From: Planococcus beigongshangi
GTDB lineage: Bacteria; Bacillota; Bacilli; Bacillales_A; Planococcaceae
Length of the DNA: 64,000 nt
Assembly (NCBI RefSeq): GCF_016820495.1
Contig: NZ_JADHDU010000007.1
Span: forward strand, 1-64,000
Direction of reading: 5' to 3'
In this document: piece by piece, positions 41,226-50,214 of the stretch
How positions within the stretch are numbered: the stretch's first letter is position 1
How the letters are laid out: the number at the start of each line of letters is the position of its first letter
Notes under the pieces: generated by a model
Database searches by the model: none
What the model was told of the DNA's origin: nothing
The model's input: only the letters and a program-made list of their open reading frames with translations
Made by a program: the position numbers and the translations under genes

Positions 41226-42275
41226 ATGTTCCGATCTTTTCACTTTAACGGCAGCCGGATCCTGAAAACCGGTTTAGCCATCTTCCTAACCGCTTCGATC
41301 TGTCTCTGGTTCGGCTGGCCACCCGTCTTTGCGGTCATCACAGCTATCGTGACGATCGAGCCCACCGTCAGCGATTCCATCAAAAAAGGCCTGGTCCGTT
41401 TTCCGGCATCCGCTATCGGTTCAGCATTCGCGGTTCTCTTTATCACCTTATTCGGCAATTCGCCGATTACATACACATTGGCGGCGGTAGCTACGATTTT
41501 AGTCTGTTATAAACTTAAGCTGCATGCAGGGCTCCTCGTTGCTACATTGACTGCCGTTGCGATGGTCGAAGTCATCCATGACCATTTCCTGGTTTCATTT
41601 TTCATCCGCCTGGGCACGACAACCATCGGCCTCGTCGTCTCCACTGCTGTGAACATGCTCATCTTCCCGCCGGATTACCGGCGCGATATCCTGAAAAGTA
41701 TCCGCAGCATCAGTGAACGCGCAGGCACGATGCTCGAACACACTTTCCATACGGTGCTCTTCGAAGGCGATGCAGACCTTCGCGAAGGCCGTGAACTTGT
41801 GAAGCAGCTCACGACGGAAATCCAAAAGACCGAAAACCTGATCCATTATCAGCGGGATGAGTTCAGTCTGTATTCAAAGGTGCGGAAACGGGAAGCCGAA
41901 CTTCTGATGGCCGAAAGGCAGCTGCTCTTTTTACATAATCTCGAATTTCACCTGGATGCCCTGCTCCGTATCCCGCTCCATAACCTGAAGTGGTCACAAG
42001 CCGAGCGCAACATCATCATGCAGGCTGTGGCTGAATTGGCAGACGATCTTCAGAATTCCGTTGCCTACGATCATGAAACCCATCAGCGCCAATTAAAAAT
42101 CATCACCGACTTCTTCTGGGAAGACAGCAAAGGCATCACGACCAGCGATGCCGTCCACCCCACCCTGTTTCCGCCCGAATTCAGGATCCTTTACGAACTC
42201 ATCACCATTTACGATCTGGTGGATAATTTCTTCGATCCGAATAGCGTGAAAGCTGCGCAGAAGTCGGAGGCGTGA
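41226..42275 (+). CDS. Aromatic acid exporter/FUSC-type membrane protein
   Basis: The 349 aa protein has an N-terminal block of about six helices (KTGLAIFLTASICLWFGWPP, then FAVITAIVTIEPTVSDSIKKG). That start is the signature of the FUSC/ArAE family, with IEPTVSDSIKKGLVRF matching the B. subtilis-type subgroup. A soluble helical C-terminal half of about 200 residues follows. Members export aromatic acids or related compounds; the substrate here is unknown. A GGGAG sequence precedes the ATG by about 11-12 bases. Confidence 0.85.
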   Translation: MFRSFHFNGSRILKTGLAIFLTASICLWFGWPPVFAVITAIVTIEPTVSDSIKKGLVRFPASAIGSAFAVLFITLFGNSPITYTLAAVATILVCYKLKLHAGLLVATLTAVAMVEVIHDHFLVSFFIRLGTTTIGLVVSTAVNMLIFPPDYRRDILKSIRSISERAGTMLEHTFHTVLFEGDADLREGRELVKQLTTEIQKTENLIHYQRDEFSLYSKVRKREAELLMAERQLLFLHNLEFHLDALLRIPLHNLKWSQAERNIIMQAVAELADDLQNSVAYDHETHQRQLKIITDFFWEDSKGITTSDAVHPTLFPPEFRILYELITIYDLVDNFFDPNSVKAAQKSEA

Positions 42276-42398
42276 TCCGCTGAACGCGGATATAATTTTT
42301 TGAACACGGATATATTCTCCTGAACGCGGATATAATTTCTCAACGGCGGATATATTCTCCTGAACGCGGATATCCTCCAATGGCGGATATCCGCTCAT
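42274..42398. repeat. Intergenic tandem array, family D (GCGGATATATT)
   Basis: Six units with core CGGATATA(A/T)TT or CGGATATCC recur every 18-20 bp, and the array ends in the 12-base palindrome GCGGATATCCGC. Related arrays with the same closing palindrome are at 53374 and 56021. Confidence 0.88.
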
Positions 42399-42417
42399 CC
42401 TAGCTTACTTTCAACCG

Positions 42418-42451
42418 AAAAAGCCCCGCTGAATCTTTCAGCGGGGCTTTT
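42418..42451. terminator. Bidirectional terminator
   Basis: AAAAGCCCCGCTGA and TCAGCGGGGCTTTT arms with a short loop lie between convergent genes. Confidence 0.9.
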
Positions 42452-42496
42452 GTCCTTTAGAATTTCGTTGGTTTTATCTGAATGAAGACGGATTTC

Positions 42497-43291
42497 CTAT
42501 TTTACGTCACGATAATGATACTGCCAATCAGCACTGTAGGTGCGGACGTCGGTTTCAAATGAAGAACGGCTCCAAATGCTCGACTTGTCAGACGTTTCTG
42601 CCGTCTCCACCAGTTTCAATTCGCCTGCCTCCAGCGTCATGACATCCGAATCCACTGTCTTCAGCTCATTCTGTTGCCTATCCTGTACGCGGATTTGCAG
42701 TTGGACCTCTTTTTTCGCATCCATATTATTCTTGACGAAAAACGTATTGCTATAAGGGATTGAATGGCAATTCGATGAAGTGGGCCTCATGCATTTCTTT
42801 TCAGAACCCATGAACACCACCGTTATATCTTCGTTGTCCTGTTTCTCTTCCGCTGCAGCCAAAGCTGTTTCGATTTTATTGATATAAGAAGCTTTTTCCG
42901 CAAATGGGTAAACCCATGCCGTGAAAAATAGCATGGTTCCGCCGAGTCCAACGGCGAGCAGCCAAACCATTTTCGGATTATGCACGGATTTTGGGGCGTT
43001 TTTAAAAAGGACACCCACTACAATATTGATGATGGCCACAACCACCAGCAGCACACCCGCAAGAATCAGGGCAATAATGGTTTCCGTGCCGTTCTGGAAA
43101 AATGAAAGTTCATATGTATCGGAAAGATAATAATTGACGAGGAAACTGCCAACAACCATTGCCAGAAAAACAGCAAGCGCCAATTTCCATTGTTTCTTCC
43201 CTGCCTTGGCGCTTTTTATATTCAGTAAAGAAACAAGCAGCCAAAGGTATGGAACGATAAAAATAAGAATAATAAATGCCGTGTAGCCCAT
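42497..43291 (-). CDS. Hypothetical membrane protein with extracytoplasmic domain
   Basis: The 264 aa protein has four hydrophobic segments in the first 140 residues (starting GYTAFIILIFIVPYLWLLVS). A soluble C-terminal part of about 130 residues has a Cys-containing stretch (SEKKCMRPTSSNCHS) and a beta-rich region. The two cysteines could form a disulfide if the domain is outside. No family is recognised. ATG at 43291 has AAAGG nine bases upstream. Confidence 0.7.
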   Translation of the reverse strand: MGYTAFIILIFIVPYLWLLVSLLNIKSAKAGKKQWKLALAVFLAMVVGSFLVNYYLSDTYELSFFQNGTETIIALILAGVLLVVVAIINIVVGVLFKNAPKSVHNPKMVWLLAVGLGGTMLFFTAWVYPFAEKASYINKIETALAAAEEKQDNEDITVVFMGSEKKCMRPTSSNCHSIPYSNTFFVKNNMDAKKEVQLQIRVQDRQQNELKTVDSDVMTLEAGELKLVETAETSDKSSIWSRSSFETDVRTYSADWQYHYRDVK

Positions 43292-43377
43292 AAAATCCAA
43301 CCTTTCGTTATCGCTTATATTATACGGGACACGGTCCAAAAAGATTCAAAATTTCCAGATGAAAATTTCAACAAAAA

Positions 43378-43407
43378 GCACACCCGCAACTTTTCTGCGG
43401 ATGTGCT
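43378..43407 (-). terminator. Rho-independent terminator
   Basis: AGCACA-CCGCA and TGCGG-TGTGCT arms with TTTTTG on the minus strand follow the ABC ATPase gene. Confidence 0.78.
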
Positions 43408-43418
43408 TGTGTTCAGTT

Positions 43419-44096
43419 TCAGCTTTCCAGCGTCAACACGCCGTCTTCCATACGATATACTTTATCGCAGAACTCGAGCATGCGTTCATCGTGCGTTACC
43501 ATGACAGCCGCTTTGTTGCGGTCTTTCACTTCTTTGCGAATTTGTTTAACGACTTCAAATGCGCGGTTTGAATCCAGGCTTGCTGTCGGCTCATCCGCCA
43601 GAATGATGTTGGAATTGTTGACGAATGCGCGGGCAATCGCCACACGCTGGCGTTCACCACCGGATAATTCATTCGGGAATTTATTGAATTTCTGCCCCAG
43701 ACCCAAATCGGTCAGCAAAGTTTTTGCAAATCCGACTTCCTTGGAAGTGACTTTGCCCTTCATCTTACGCACCAGCAATAATTGATCCAATACGTTTAAA
43801 TAAGGAATCAGGTTGGCGGTCTGCAAGATGAAGCCGATGTCTGTCAGACGGAATGATGAAAGATCTTTTTCTTTCATTTCGCCGATATTCGTACCATTCA
43901 CCAGCACTTCACCCGAAGTTGGCTGGAGAAGCGCACCTGCGATTGACAGCAGCGTACTTTTACCGGATCCTGAGGGGCCGATAATCGCGATGAAATCGCC
44001 GGGCTTCACAGTCAATGAAACATTTTTCAGCGCATCTACTGTCAAGTCGCCTTCTTTAAATGATTTCGTAACATTTTTTAAAGTCAAACCTGTCAT
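43419..44096 (-). CDS. ABC transporter ATP-binding protein (LolD/MacB type)
   Basis: The 225 aa ATPase has Walker A GPSGSGKST, the Q-loop FILQTANLIPYLNVLDQLLL, signature LSGGERQR, Walker B IILADEPTASLD and switch VMVTHDERML. It belongs to the FtsX-permease-associated class. Its ATG overlaps the end of the permease gene (TAAATG), so it was translated with it. Because the adjacent permease is 5'-truncated, the transporter is probably not functional, although this gene itself is intact. Confidence 0.9.
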   Translation of the reverse strand: MTGLTLKNVTKSFKEGDLTVDALKNVSLTVKPGDFIAIIGPSGSGKSTLLSIAGALLQPTSGEVLVNGTNIGEMKEKDLSSFRLTDIGFILQTANLIPYLNVLDQLLLVRKMKGKVTSKEVGFAKTLLTDLGLGQKFNKFPNELSGGERQRVAIARAFVNNSNIILADEPTASLDSNRAFEVVKQIRKEVKDRNKAAVMVTHDERMLEFCDKVYRMEDGVLTLES

Positions 44097-44627
44097 TTAT
44101 TCCACTCTCCCAATTGCTGTTAATGGATCGATTTTCGTCACTTGACGAGCTGAAATGACAGAACCCAGCACAGAGACGATCAACAGAATCGCCCCATAGA
44201 TCAAGACCATTTTAAAGTCCAGGTTAAATGGCATACCTTCCGGGAAAACTAGTGCTGTCAGATAGGTCAATGCGATACCCGCAATGATGCTCACCAATGA
44301 CAAGACAAATACTTGTGAAACGATTGAATTTTTGATGAAACGGTCAGACGCGCCGATCGCTTTCATGACACCGAACTGTGGTGTTTTCTGTAGAATGAAT
44401 ACATAGAAGAACACAGCAATGATGACGGCTGAAATGACGAACAGGAAGGCAAGCATCATATAGATTGTTGCACTTTCTTCCTTATATCCCGGCATCCCCA
44501 TCACGGCTTCTGATTTCATGAACGTTTCGACTGCATCGTAATTGCTGTTGATCTCTTCGCTTTCGATTGAATCACCTTGCAGTGCAATCATTGTCACCGG
44601 GTTTTCCAGGCCATTGTCCGAGCCTGG
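44097..44627 (-). pseudogene. ABC permease of FtsX type, C-terminal fragment
   Basis: Only about 170 codons of an FtsX-type permease remain: part of the extracellular domain (NGLENPVTMIALQGDSIESE) and the last three helices (MMLAFLFVISAVIIAVFFYV, VFVLSLVSIIAGIALTYLTA, MVLIYGAILLIVSVLGSVIS), ending SARQVTKIDPLTAIGRVE. A whole permease of this class is about 390-410 aa. The reading frame upstream (toward higher coordinates) stops at about 44635. There the sequence becomes that of a histidine kinase on the other strand. The N-terminal half, including the first helix, is missing. Confidence 0.82.
44606..44627. other. Junction with inverted repeat between two gene fragments
   Basis: CCAGGC, ten bases, GCCTGG forms a perfect inverted repeat exactly where permease similarity (minus) ends and kinase similarity (plus) begins. 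It marks a rearrangement or assembly breakpoint. Confidence 0.65.
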
Positions 44628-45610
44628 CGCTCATTGGCGTCCCGCTGCAGATCGAAAATCAGGACTACGCCCTCTTTATGCGACTCAATAATGACACTGC
44701 GTTTACAGAAATGCATTATTTGATCGTCGGTTTCCTGCTGATCAGCACCATCATCATCTTCATCGCGATGTTCTTCCTTGCCCGCCAGCTCGAAATACCG
44801 CTCAAGCAATTACAGCTCGCGACCGAGCAGATTGCCCAGGAGAATTTCGATATCGAGTTGAATATCAAGCGCAATGACGAACTTGGCCAGCTTGGTACCC
44901 GGTTCAAGGAAATGGCACAGCTTCTCGCGGAAAATGATCAACTCAAAAAAGACTTCATCAATAATGTGTCGCACGATTTCCAGTCCCCTCTGCTCAATAT
45001 CCAGGGCTATGCCACTGTGTTGAAAGATGCGGACAATACAGAAGAAGAACGCATCCACTATCTCGAAGTCATCGAACAGGAAACGAAGCGGCTGTCTGCC
45101 TTGACCAAACAATTGCTGCTGCTGAGCTCCCTGGACCAAAAGAATCTGCCGATCGAAAAGACACGTTTTTCACTTGATCAGCAGCTGAAAGAGCTGCTGT
45201 TCGCCAAACGCTGGATCCTTGACGACAAGCAAATGGAGCTCGTTTATGAACTCGAACCGATCGAAATCTATGCGGATCAGTATCTGATGGAGCAGGTGTG
45301 GGACAATCTATTGTCGAATGCGATCCGCTACAGTGAGCCAAAAGGCAAAATCATCGTGACTTGCGCGCGCGATGCCGGATCGGATTCTGTCGTTGTAACG
45401 ATCCGTGACCGGGGAATCGGCATTCCGGCAGATGCACTCCAGAAAGTGCAGGAACGCTTTTACCGCGTGGATCCTTCCCGCTCAAATCAAAGCAGCGGCC
45501 TCGGCCTTGCCATCGTAGGGGAAATCATCCGGCGCCACGAAGCCGAATTCATCATTGAAAGTGAATTGGGAGAAGGAACGACAGTAATCGTGAAATTACC
45601 GGCCCAATAA
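44622..45610 (+). pseudogene. Sensor histidine kinase, 5'-truncated
   Basis: The fragment of about 328 codons begins inside the extracellular sensor (LALIGVPLQIENQDYALFMR). It keeps the second helix, a HAMP domain, the phospho-acceptor box NNVSHDFQSPLLNIQGYATV, and the ATPase boxes VWDNLLSNAIRYSEPKGKI, DRGIGIPADAL and SSGLGLAIVGEI. A whole kinase of this type is about 450 aa. The first helix, the start of the sensor and any upstream response-regulator gene are absent. The open frame reaches back to a TTG at 44567, but that part is antisense to the permease. Confidence 0.82.
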
Positions 45611-45612
45611 AT

Positions 45613-45648
45613 AAACCCGCAGCGGCAGTCGATGCCATTGCGGGTTTT
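45613..45648 (+). terminator. Rho-independent terminator
   Basis: AAACCCGCA and TGCGGGTTT arms with a T tail follow the kinase fragment. Confidence 0.75.
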
Positions 45649-45686
45649 TGCGTTGATTGCCATGGAAAAATGAAATTGATATGACC

Positions 45687-46397
45687 TCAATAATCCTTCA
45701 ATCGTTTTTTATACAGCACGAACGAAATCACCGTCAGCGCAACCGTCCAAATGGCGATGATGACAAGCGGCGAAGTCAATTCGCTGGTTGCCGCACCTGT
45801 TTCCAGTGCAACCATCAATTCACTCAACTGGCTGCTCGGCAAATAGTTAAGCACTTTTACAATCGGGTAATCTTCTTCAAAGACCAAAGCGAATGGTCCC
45901 ATCGTGAAAATGATCAAGACCGGGAAAACTGCAAGCGACGCTTCGATCAATGACTTGGAATACAGGCCGCAAATGGTTCCGATGGCTGTGTAGAGCAGGA
46001 TGGAAAGGGCCAGTCCTGCGATCAGCACAAGTATATTCGATGTATCGAATCCGAACAGATAGGTGGAAATCGCCAGCACTGCAGCGGAAATGATGAAGAC
46101 AAGCGAGCTTTTACCGATCAATACGTCCAGCATCGAAGCAGGCGTCATCATCAGCGAACGGAGCGTATTGCGCTCTTTTTCCTCAGCAATCAGGCAGGCC
46201 TGGACGAAACTCGTGAGCATCGCCAGTGAGAAGTTCATGACAAACGCGTACATCACGGCTTGATCACTGCCTTCAGATCGATATAGCAGAGCAAAAAGCA
46301 GCGGGAACACAATCATCACTGAAATTGCGTAATTTCTCGAAAATTCTTTGTAATCTTTGATTAAAATGGCTTGTATACGTTTCACTGATACGTTCAT
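45687..46397 (-). CDS. ABC-2 type transporter permease
   Basis: The 236 aa protein has six helices typical of ABC-2 exporters, starting KRIQAILIKDYKEFSRNYAI. The conserved central segment is AEEKERNTLRSLMMTPASMLDVLIGKS near residue 75, found in permeases of antibiotic, Na+ or peptide exporters. The ATG overlaps the ATPase stop codon by four bases and has GGGAG upstream. It forms an exporter with the ATPase gene and lies near a LytTR regulator. The substrate is unknown. Confidence 0.9.
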   Translation of the reverse strand: MNVSVKRIQAILIKDYKEFSRNYAISVMIVFPLLFALLYRSEGSDQAVMYAFVMNFSLAMLTSFVQACLIAEEKERNTLRSLMMTPASMLDVLIGKSSLVFIISAAVLAISTYLFGFDTSNILVLIAGLALSILLYTAIGTICGLYSKSLIEASLAVFPVLIIFTMGPFALVFEEDYPIVKVLNYLPSSQLSELMVALETGAATSELTSPLVIIAIWTVALTVISFVLYKKRLKDY

Positions 46398-47239
46398 ACC
46401 AATTCACTCCCTGTCAGTTTAATGAAGATATCGCCCAAACTGAGCTCATTCGTGTAGATGCGTTCAATCTGACCCTGGCTCATCCAGTTGGCCACCTGCG
46501 CTGCCGAATCGCCGTCCATCGAAAGCCGCTCTTTCTCTCCCGAAGTCAACTCTACAGTCATTGTGCCGTCGCGATGTGTCTTTTTCAGTTCAGCCGGCGC
46601 ACCGATGGCCCGGATTTCACCCTTGTGCAGAATCGCCACCCGTTCACACAGCGTCTCCGCTTCCGTCATGTCATGCGTCGTCAAAAAGATCGTCGTCCCT
46701 TTTTCATTCAGGTAGCGCAGCCCTTTATGGATATGAGCCGTATTCACCGGATCGAGTGCGGACGTCGGTTCATCCAAGAACAGCATTTCGGGCTCATGGA
46801 TAATGGCACAGGCCAGAGTGACACGCTGGCGCATCCCTTTCGACAAGACGCTGATCCGCTTCTTGCGGTCAGCATTCAAATTGACGAAATCAAGCACCTT
46901 TTCAATGGAATATTTTGGAAGTTCGTATAACCGGCGGAACATATCCAGGTTTTCTTCTATAGTAAGGCGTTCATATAAACCGCTGTTGTCTGTGAGGATT
47001 CCGAACCGTTTCTTCTGTTCTGTTTTCTGCATCATTTTAGCCGGCTTGTCCAGCACCGAGGCACTTCCGCTCGTCGGATCCAGTTGAGCAGTCAATATTT
47101 TAAGCAATGTCGTTTTTCCGGAACCGCTTGGCCCGAGGAAACCGAAGATCTCACCTTTCGGAATTTCAAATGAGACATCTTTCAATGCCTGGTTGTCAGC
47201 AAATGTCTTCTGAATGTTTTTGACGGAAATCGTGTTCAT
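46394..47239 (-). CDS. ABC exporter ATP-binding protein (CcmA/DrrA-like)
   Basis: The 281 aa ATPase has Walker A GPSGSGKTT, the Q-loop ILTDNSGLYERLTIEENLDMF, signature LSKGMRQR, Walker B MLFLDEPTSALD and switch LTTHDMTEAE. A C-terminal domain of about 70 residues follows, as in drug-exporter ATPases. The ATG at 47239 has AAAGGAG nine bases upstream. It is co-transcribed with the ABC-2 permease downstream. The LytTR regulator with an ABC-like domain lies 138 bases upstream on the same strand. Confidence 0.92.
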   Translation of the reverse strand: MNTISVKNIQKTFADNQALKDVSFEIPKGEIFGFLGPSGSGKTTLLKILTAQLDPTSGSASVLDKPAKMMQKTEQKKRFGILTDNSGLYERLTIEENLDMFRRLYELPKYSIEKVLDFVNLNADRKKRISVLSKGMRQRVTLACAIIHEPEMLFLDEPTSALDPVNTAHIHKGLRYLNEKGTTIFLTTHDMTEAETLCERVAILHKGEIRAIGAPAELKKTHRDGTMTVELTSGEKERLSMDGDSAAQVANWMSQGQIERIYTNELSLGDIFIKLTGSELV

Positions 47240-47377
47240 ATGCGCCACTCCTTTTCGTTGATAGCATAAGCTTATAAAGAAAAAGGAAAGCTCACCGCAG
47301 AATCCGGCTAAAATGTACCATTTAATCGCCGAACTGTACCCCAAAAGCGCCCATTTGTCCGAATATTTCCCGGGAAA

Positions 47378-48313
47378 TTATATGTTCAGCAACTTTTTCA
47401 GTTCAGCAAGTTTGGTTCTGGATAGTGGCACAATCGAGTCCTGACCCGTTGTCAGGCGCAGACTGTAGCTGTTTTTGGTCCAAGTCACCAATTCCCGCAC
47501 CTTCTGCAGATTGACGATATACGAACGGTGGCAGCGGAAAAATCCGAAATGCTGCAGACGTTCTTCCAATTCCGCCAATGTCAGCGCACAATTATAGGTT
47601 TCACCGCCGACATGTACCAGCGCCATGCTGTTGACGCTTTCTATGTAATCGATTTCTGGCGGATTGAACAGGATCACTTTATCATTCTTTTTCGTCGGAA
47701 TTTTCTGTACCTTCAAATCTGTCTCTTCGATTTCAACCGGAACCGGCGGCTCGTTCTCCGATTCGGCTATGTCCAGCAGATGCAGCCCGGCGTCATCCAA
47801 GCGGTAAATTTCATCACAGCTGATCAGGGCATCTTCCAGGTTAGCGGTCATGATGATGACTCTTTTATCTTCCGACAACTCCTGCAGCATCCGGGCAAAC
47901 AGCATGCGCTCCTGTTCTTCCAGCTGGAAATACGGCTCTTCAATGACAATCGTCTGCTGTTTTGCATAAAAAATGCGAAGTTGCGACAAATACGCTTTTT
48001 TTGAAGAAGTCAGATGGGCAATTTTCATCCTTTTCTGCTCCTCAAGCTGAAATTCTTTGAGCATCACTCCCACCGGCTTGCCATGTCCACTGATGTTTTT
48101 CATGAACCGCAGCAATTCTTCCACTGTCAAACGCATGTATTCGCCCTGATCCACTGTCGATAAATAGGTATCCGGGTGTTCGGCCAATTGGGTCAGCAGG
48201 ATCTTTTTCCGCTGGACATTCGTTTGGATGCCGACCACTTTACGTTTTTGCGCATCGAATTCTAAAGATGGAATTATCTTCTGACCATTTACAATCACTG
48301 CTTGTATATTCAT
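47378..48313 (-). CDS. LytTR regulator with degenerate ABC-ATPase N-terminal domain
   Basis: The 311 aa protein combines two parts. Residues 1 to about 195 follow the order of an ABC ATPase, but the P-loop position reads VVGIQTNVQRKKILLTQL with no GxxGxGKS/T. The signature and Walker B regions are reduced to LTSSKKAYLSQLRIFYA and TIVIEEPYFQLEEQE, and the switch to MTANLEDALIS. Residues about 210-311 are a LytTR DNA-binding domain (IDYIESVNSMALVHVGGETY, then FFRCHRSYIVNLQKV). It probably senses or regulates the adjacent ABC-2 exporter. ATG at 48313 has AGGAGG seven bases upstream. Confidence 0.87.
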   Translation of the reverse strand: MNIQAVIVNGQKIIPSLEFDAQKRKVVGIQTNVQRKKILLTQLAEHPDTYLSTVDQGEYMRLTVEELLRFMKNISGHGKPVGVMLKEFQLEEQKRMKIAHLTSSKKAYLSQLRIFYAKQQTIVIEEPYFQLEEQERMLFARMLQELSEDKRVIIMTANLEDALISCDEIYRLDDAGLHLLDIAESENEPPVPVEIEETDLKVQKIPTKKNDKVILFNPPEIDYIESVNSMALVHVGGETYNCALTLAELEERLQHFGFFRCHRSYIVNLQKVRELVTWTKNSYSLRLTTGQDSIVPLSRTKLAELKKLLNI

Positions 48314-48563
48314 ATGTGCCTCCTGCATGTCAATAAAAATGGAACTCCTGTCATTTATTGTATCGCTAAACCGGGCTCAGGAGACAGAAGAATTTGGAGA
48401 AGAAAGATATTTTGGAAAACCCGGCTATTTTGTGGAAATAAAGCACCTGTAACCTTGCAATATGACTGATGGCTTGACTTAAAACACTGCCAACAGGGTA
48501 AAAGATACCAACAGAGTTTTTCAGACAGAAGAAGCTAAAAAAAAAGAGAAAAGGGGTGTCAAG

Positions 48564-49280
48564 ATGAAGATTTTAATGAGTTCGGGTGCCATGGTTCTAT
48601 TACTGCTGTTGGGAGCTTGCGGCAATGAGGAACTGGAAGAGCCGGCGGTGCAGAGTCCTCCGGGTTCCGACACGGTAACGGGAGAAGATCCGGAAGAAAC
48701 GGAGCAGCCTGAAGAGCCGGCTGATTCTGATCAAGAAGCTGCTGAAGAAGAGCCGGACAACGAGGCCCTTGATCCGCTGTCATTTTTCATGGCTGACGGT
48801 ACGACCGCACATTTCGAAGGAGCCGGCAATGAGTTTGCTGCCCTCACGGTTCGCACGGAATACCTGGAAGAAGATTATGTCGCTCTTTACGAGGATAACG
48901 GAGGCACGACTTTTTTAAGGGTATACCGCATATCTGATGACCGGGTGGATCTCGTCAAAGAAGAAGGCGAATTCTATGATGACTACGCCCCTGCTACTGA
49001 AGAGCTGGACGCATTGGAGGCCATCTCCACTTACCTGGAATTCCCGCTTGAAGAAGGCGGTGCCGTCGGTGACAAAACGGTGATCCAAACGGGCGCAACG
49101 GTTGAAACGCCCTATGAAACCTTCGAAGACGCCATCGTCCTTGAAAAACAGGAATCCGAAACCACCACCAACACCTGGTATTTCGTCGAAGGATATGGTG
49201 AAGTGAAACGTGAATTTGTCACACAGGAAGAAGGCGAAGAAGAGTTTAGCGTCACTTCTTCGTTGGAATCGATCGAGTAG
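48564..49280 (+). CDS. Secreted lipoprotein, unknown function
   Basis: The 238 aa protein has a lipoprotein signal (MKILMSSGAMVLLLLLGAC, lipobox LGAC with Cys19). A low-complexity acidic linker rich in Glu/Pro (residues about 25-70) is followed by a beta-rich domain of about 165 residues beginning DPLSFFMADGTTAHFEGAGN. The layout resembles small lipoproteins common in Bacilli, but no function is recognised. AAGGGGTG lies before the ATG. A terminator follows. Confidence 0.82.
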   Translation: MKILMSSGAMVLLLLLGACGNEELEEPAVQSPPGSDTVTGEDPEETEQPEEPADSDQEAAEEEPDNEALDPLSFFMADGTTAHFEGAGNEFAALTVRTEYLEEDYVALYEDNGGTTFLRVYRISDDRVDLVKEEGEFYDDYAPATEELDALEAISTYLEFPLEEGGAVGDKTVIQTGATVETPYETFEDAIVLEKQESETTTNTWYFVEGYGEVKREFVTQEEGEEEFSVTSSLESIE

Positions 49281-49285
49281 AGCTT

Positions 49286-49308
49286 GCCCGTGCAGTAGCT
49301 GCGCGGGC
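49286..49308 (+). terminator. Rho-independent terminator
   Basis: GCCCG-TGCAG and CTGCG-CGGGC arms with a short T tail (TTTGTT) follow the lipoprotein gene. Confidence 0.65.
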
Positions 49309-49455
49309 TTTGTTATGGTCGGTTTCATAAGTGACTTTAGACTATTTATTATTAAATTTATTATCCGTCTATCCACACTTGTTTACTCTATCCATCCAAA
49401 AGTATAGTACATAAGAACGTATTCAATCGCATTATTATAGTAAGGGTGAGATAAA

Positions 49456-50214
49456 ATGAAAAATAATTTATTGTTCGGATCGCTTATTTTAGCGATTCTC
49501 ACAACTGGCTGGGCCATGCTCTACTGGAATGCGCCTTTCCAATCCGTATCCCTGGTTATCTGTGCTGTTTCTACTATTATTATGGTCATCATCCATGAAC
49601 GCTTCGTTTTTCTGTATGCCGTTACGGCCTCTCTCTTATTCGGGGGCTTTCTTACCGTCTACGCCTTTACCCGGCAGCAGAATTCAGATGTTCAACTATT
49701 ATATATGTATGAGCATCTTTTGCTGACAGGTTTCCTACTGCTGTATTGGATTTTGATGAACTCCGTCAAAAAAGTCAGTTATGAAAATTCAGAGCTGAAA
49801 CAGCAGGTGCAATTACTGCAAAAATACAATGGCACCACTAAACTGCTGACTCAACGGGAGTTCTTCGACCAAGCACAGTGGCTCATGAATTCTAGTGCAC
49901 GTAATCAAGAAGAAGTATGGTTCGTAGAAATCTTGCTTCTTGATCGGAACAAACGGCTGAAATTAAACATGCAGGAGACCTTTGAAAAGCTGGCTCTCCA
50001 GACAATACGCCAGAAGTTCGACTTGATCACGAGCAATTCCGGAACCATTCACCTCTTATTGAAAAACACAGAAGCCGCCGGGGTACAGAAAGTCTTGGAA
50101 CGCTTCAGCGAAAGAGTCCGTGCTGAACTGAATCTTGTCGAGCTTCCATATACTATAAGAAAAGAACGCGTAGTTGATGAAGATCACCTAGTAAGTTTGT
50201 CGGGGAAAAACTGA
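49456..50214 (+). CDS. Membrane protein with degenerate GGDEF domain (YdaK-like)
   Basis: The 252 aa protein has four N-terminal helices (residues about 5-100) and a short coiled coil (SYENSELKQQVQLLQKYNG). A GGDEF-like domain of about 120 residues starts TTKLLTQREFFDQAQ and continues VWFVEILLLDRNKRLKLNM, then QTIRQKFDLITSNSGTIHLL, LKNTEAAGVQKVLERFSE. At the GGDEF position the sequence is NSGTIH, so cyclase activity is not expected. It is most like B. subtilis YdaK, a degenerate-GGDEF c-di-GMP receptor of an exopolysaccharide operon. Its stop overlaps the next start. Confidence 0.78.
   Translation: MKNNLLFGSLILAILTTGWAMLYWNAPFQSVSLVICAVSTIIMVIIHERFVFLYAVTASLLFGGFLTVYAFTRQQNSDVQLLYMYEHLLLTGFLLLYWILMNSVKKVSYENSELKQQVQLLQKYNGTTKLLTQREFFDQAQWLMNSSARNQEEVWFVEILLLDRNKRLKLNMQETFEKLALQTIRQKFDLITSNSGTIHLLLKNTEAAGVQKVLERFSERVRAELNLVELPYTIRKERVVDEDHLVSLSGKN

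Noticed and set aside
44567-44621. Intact N-terminus for the histidine kinase
   Set aside because: This stretch is antisense to the permease reading frame and gives a non-homologous Pro/Gly-rich peptide without a membrane helix.
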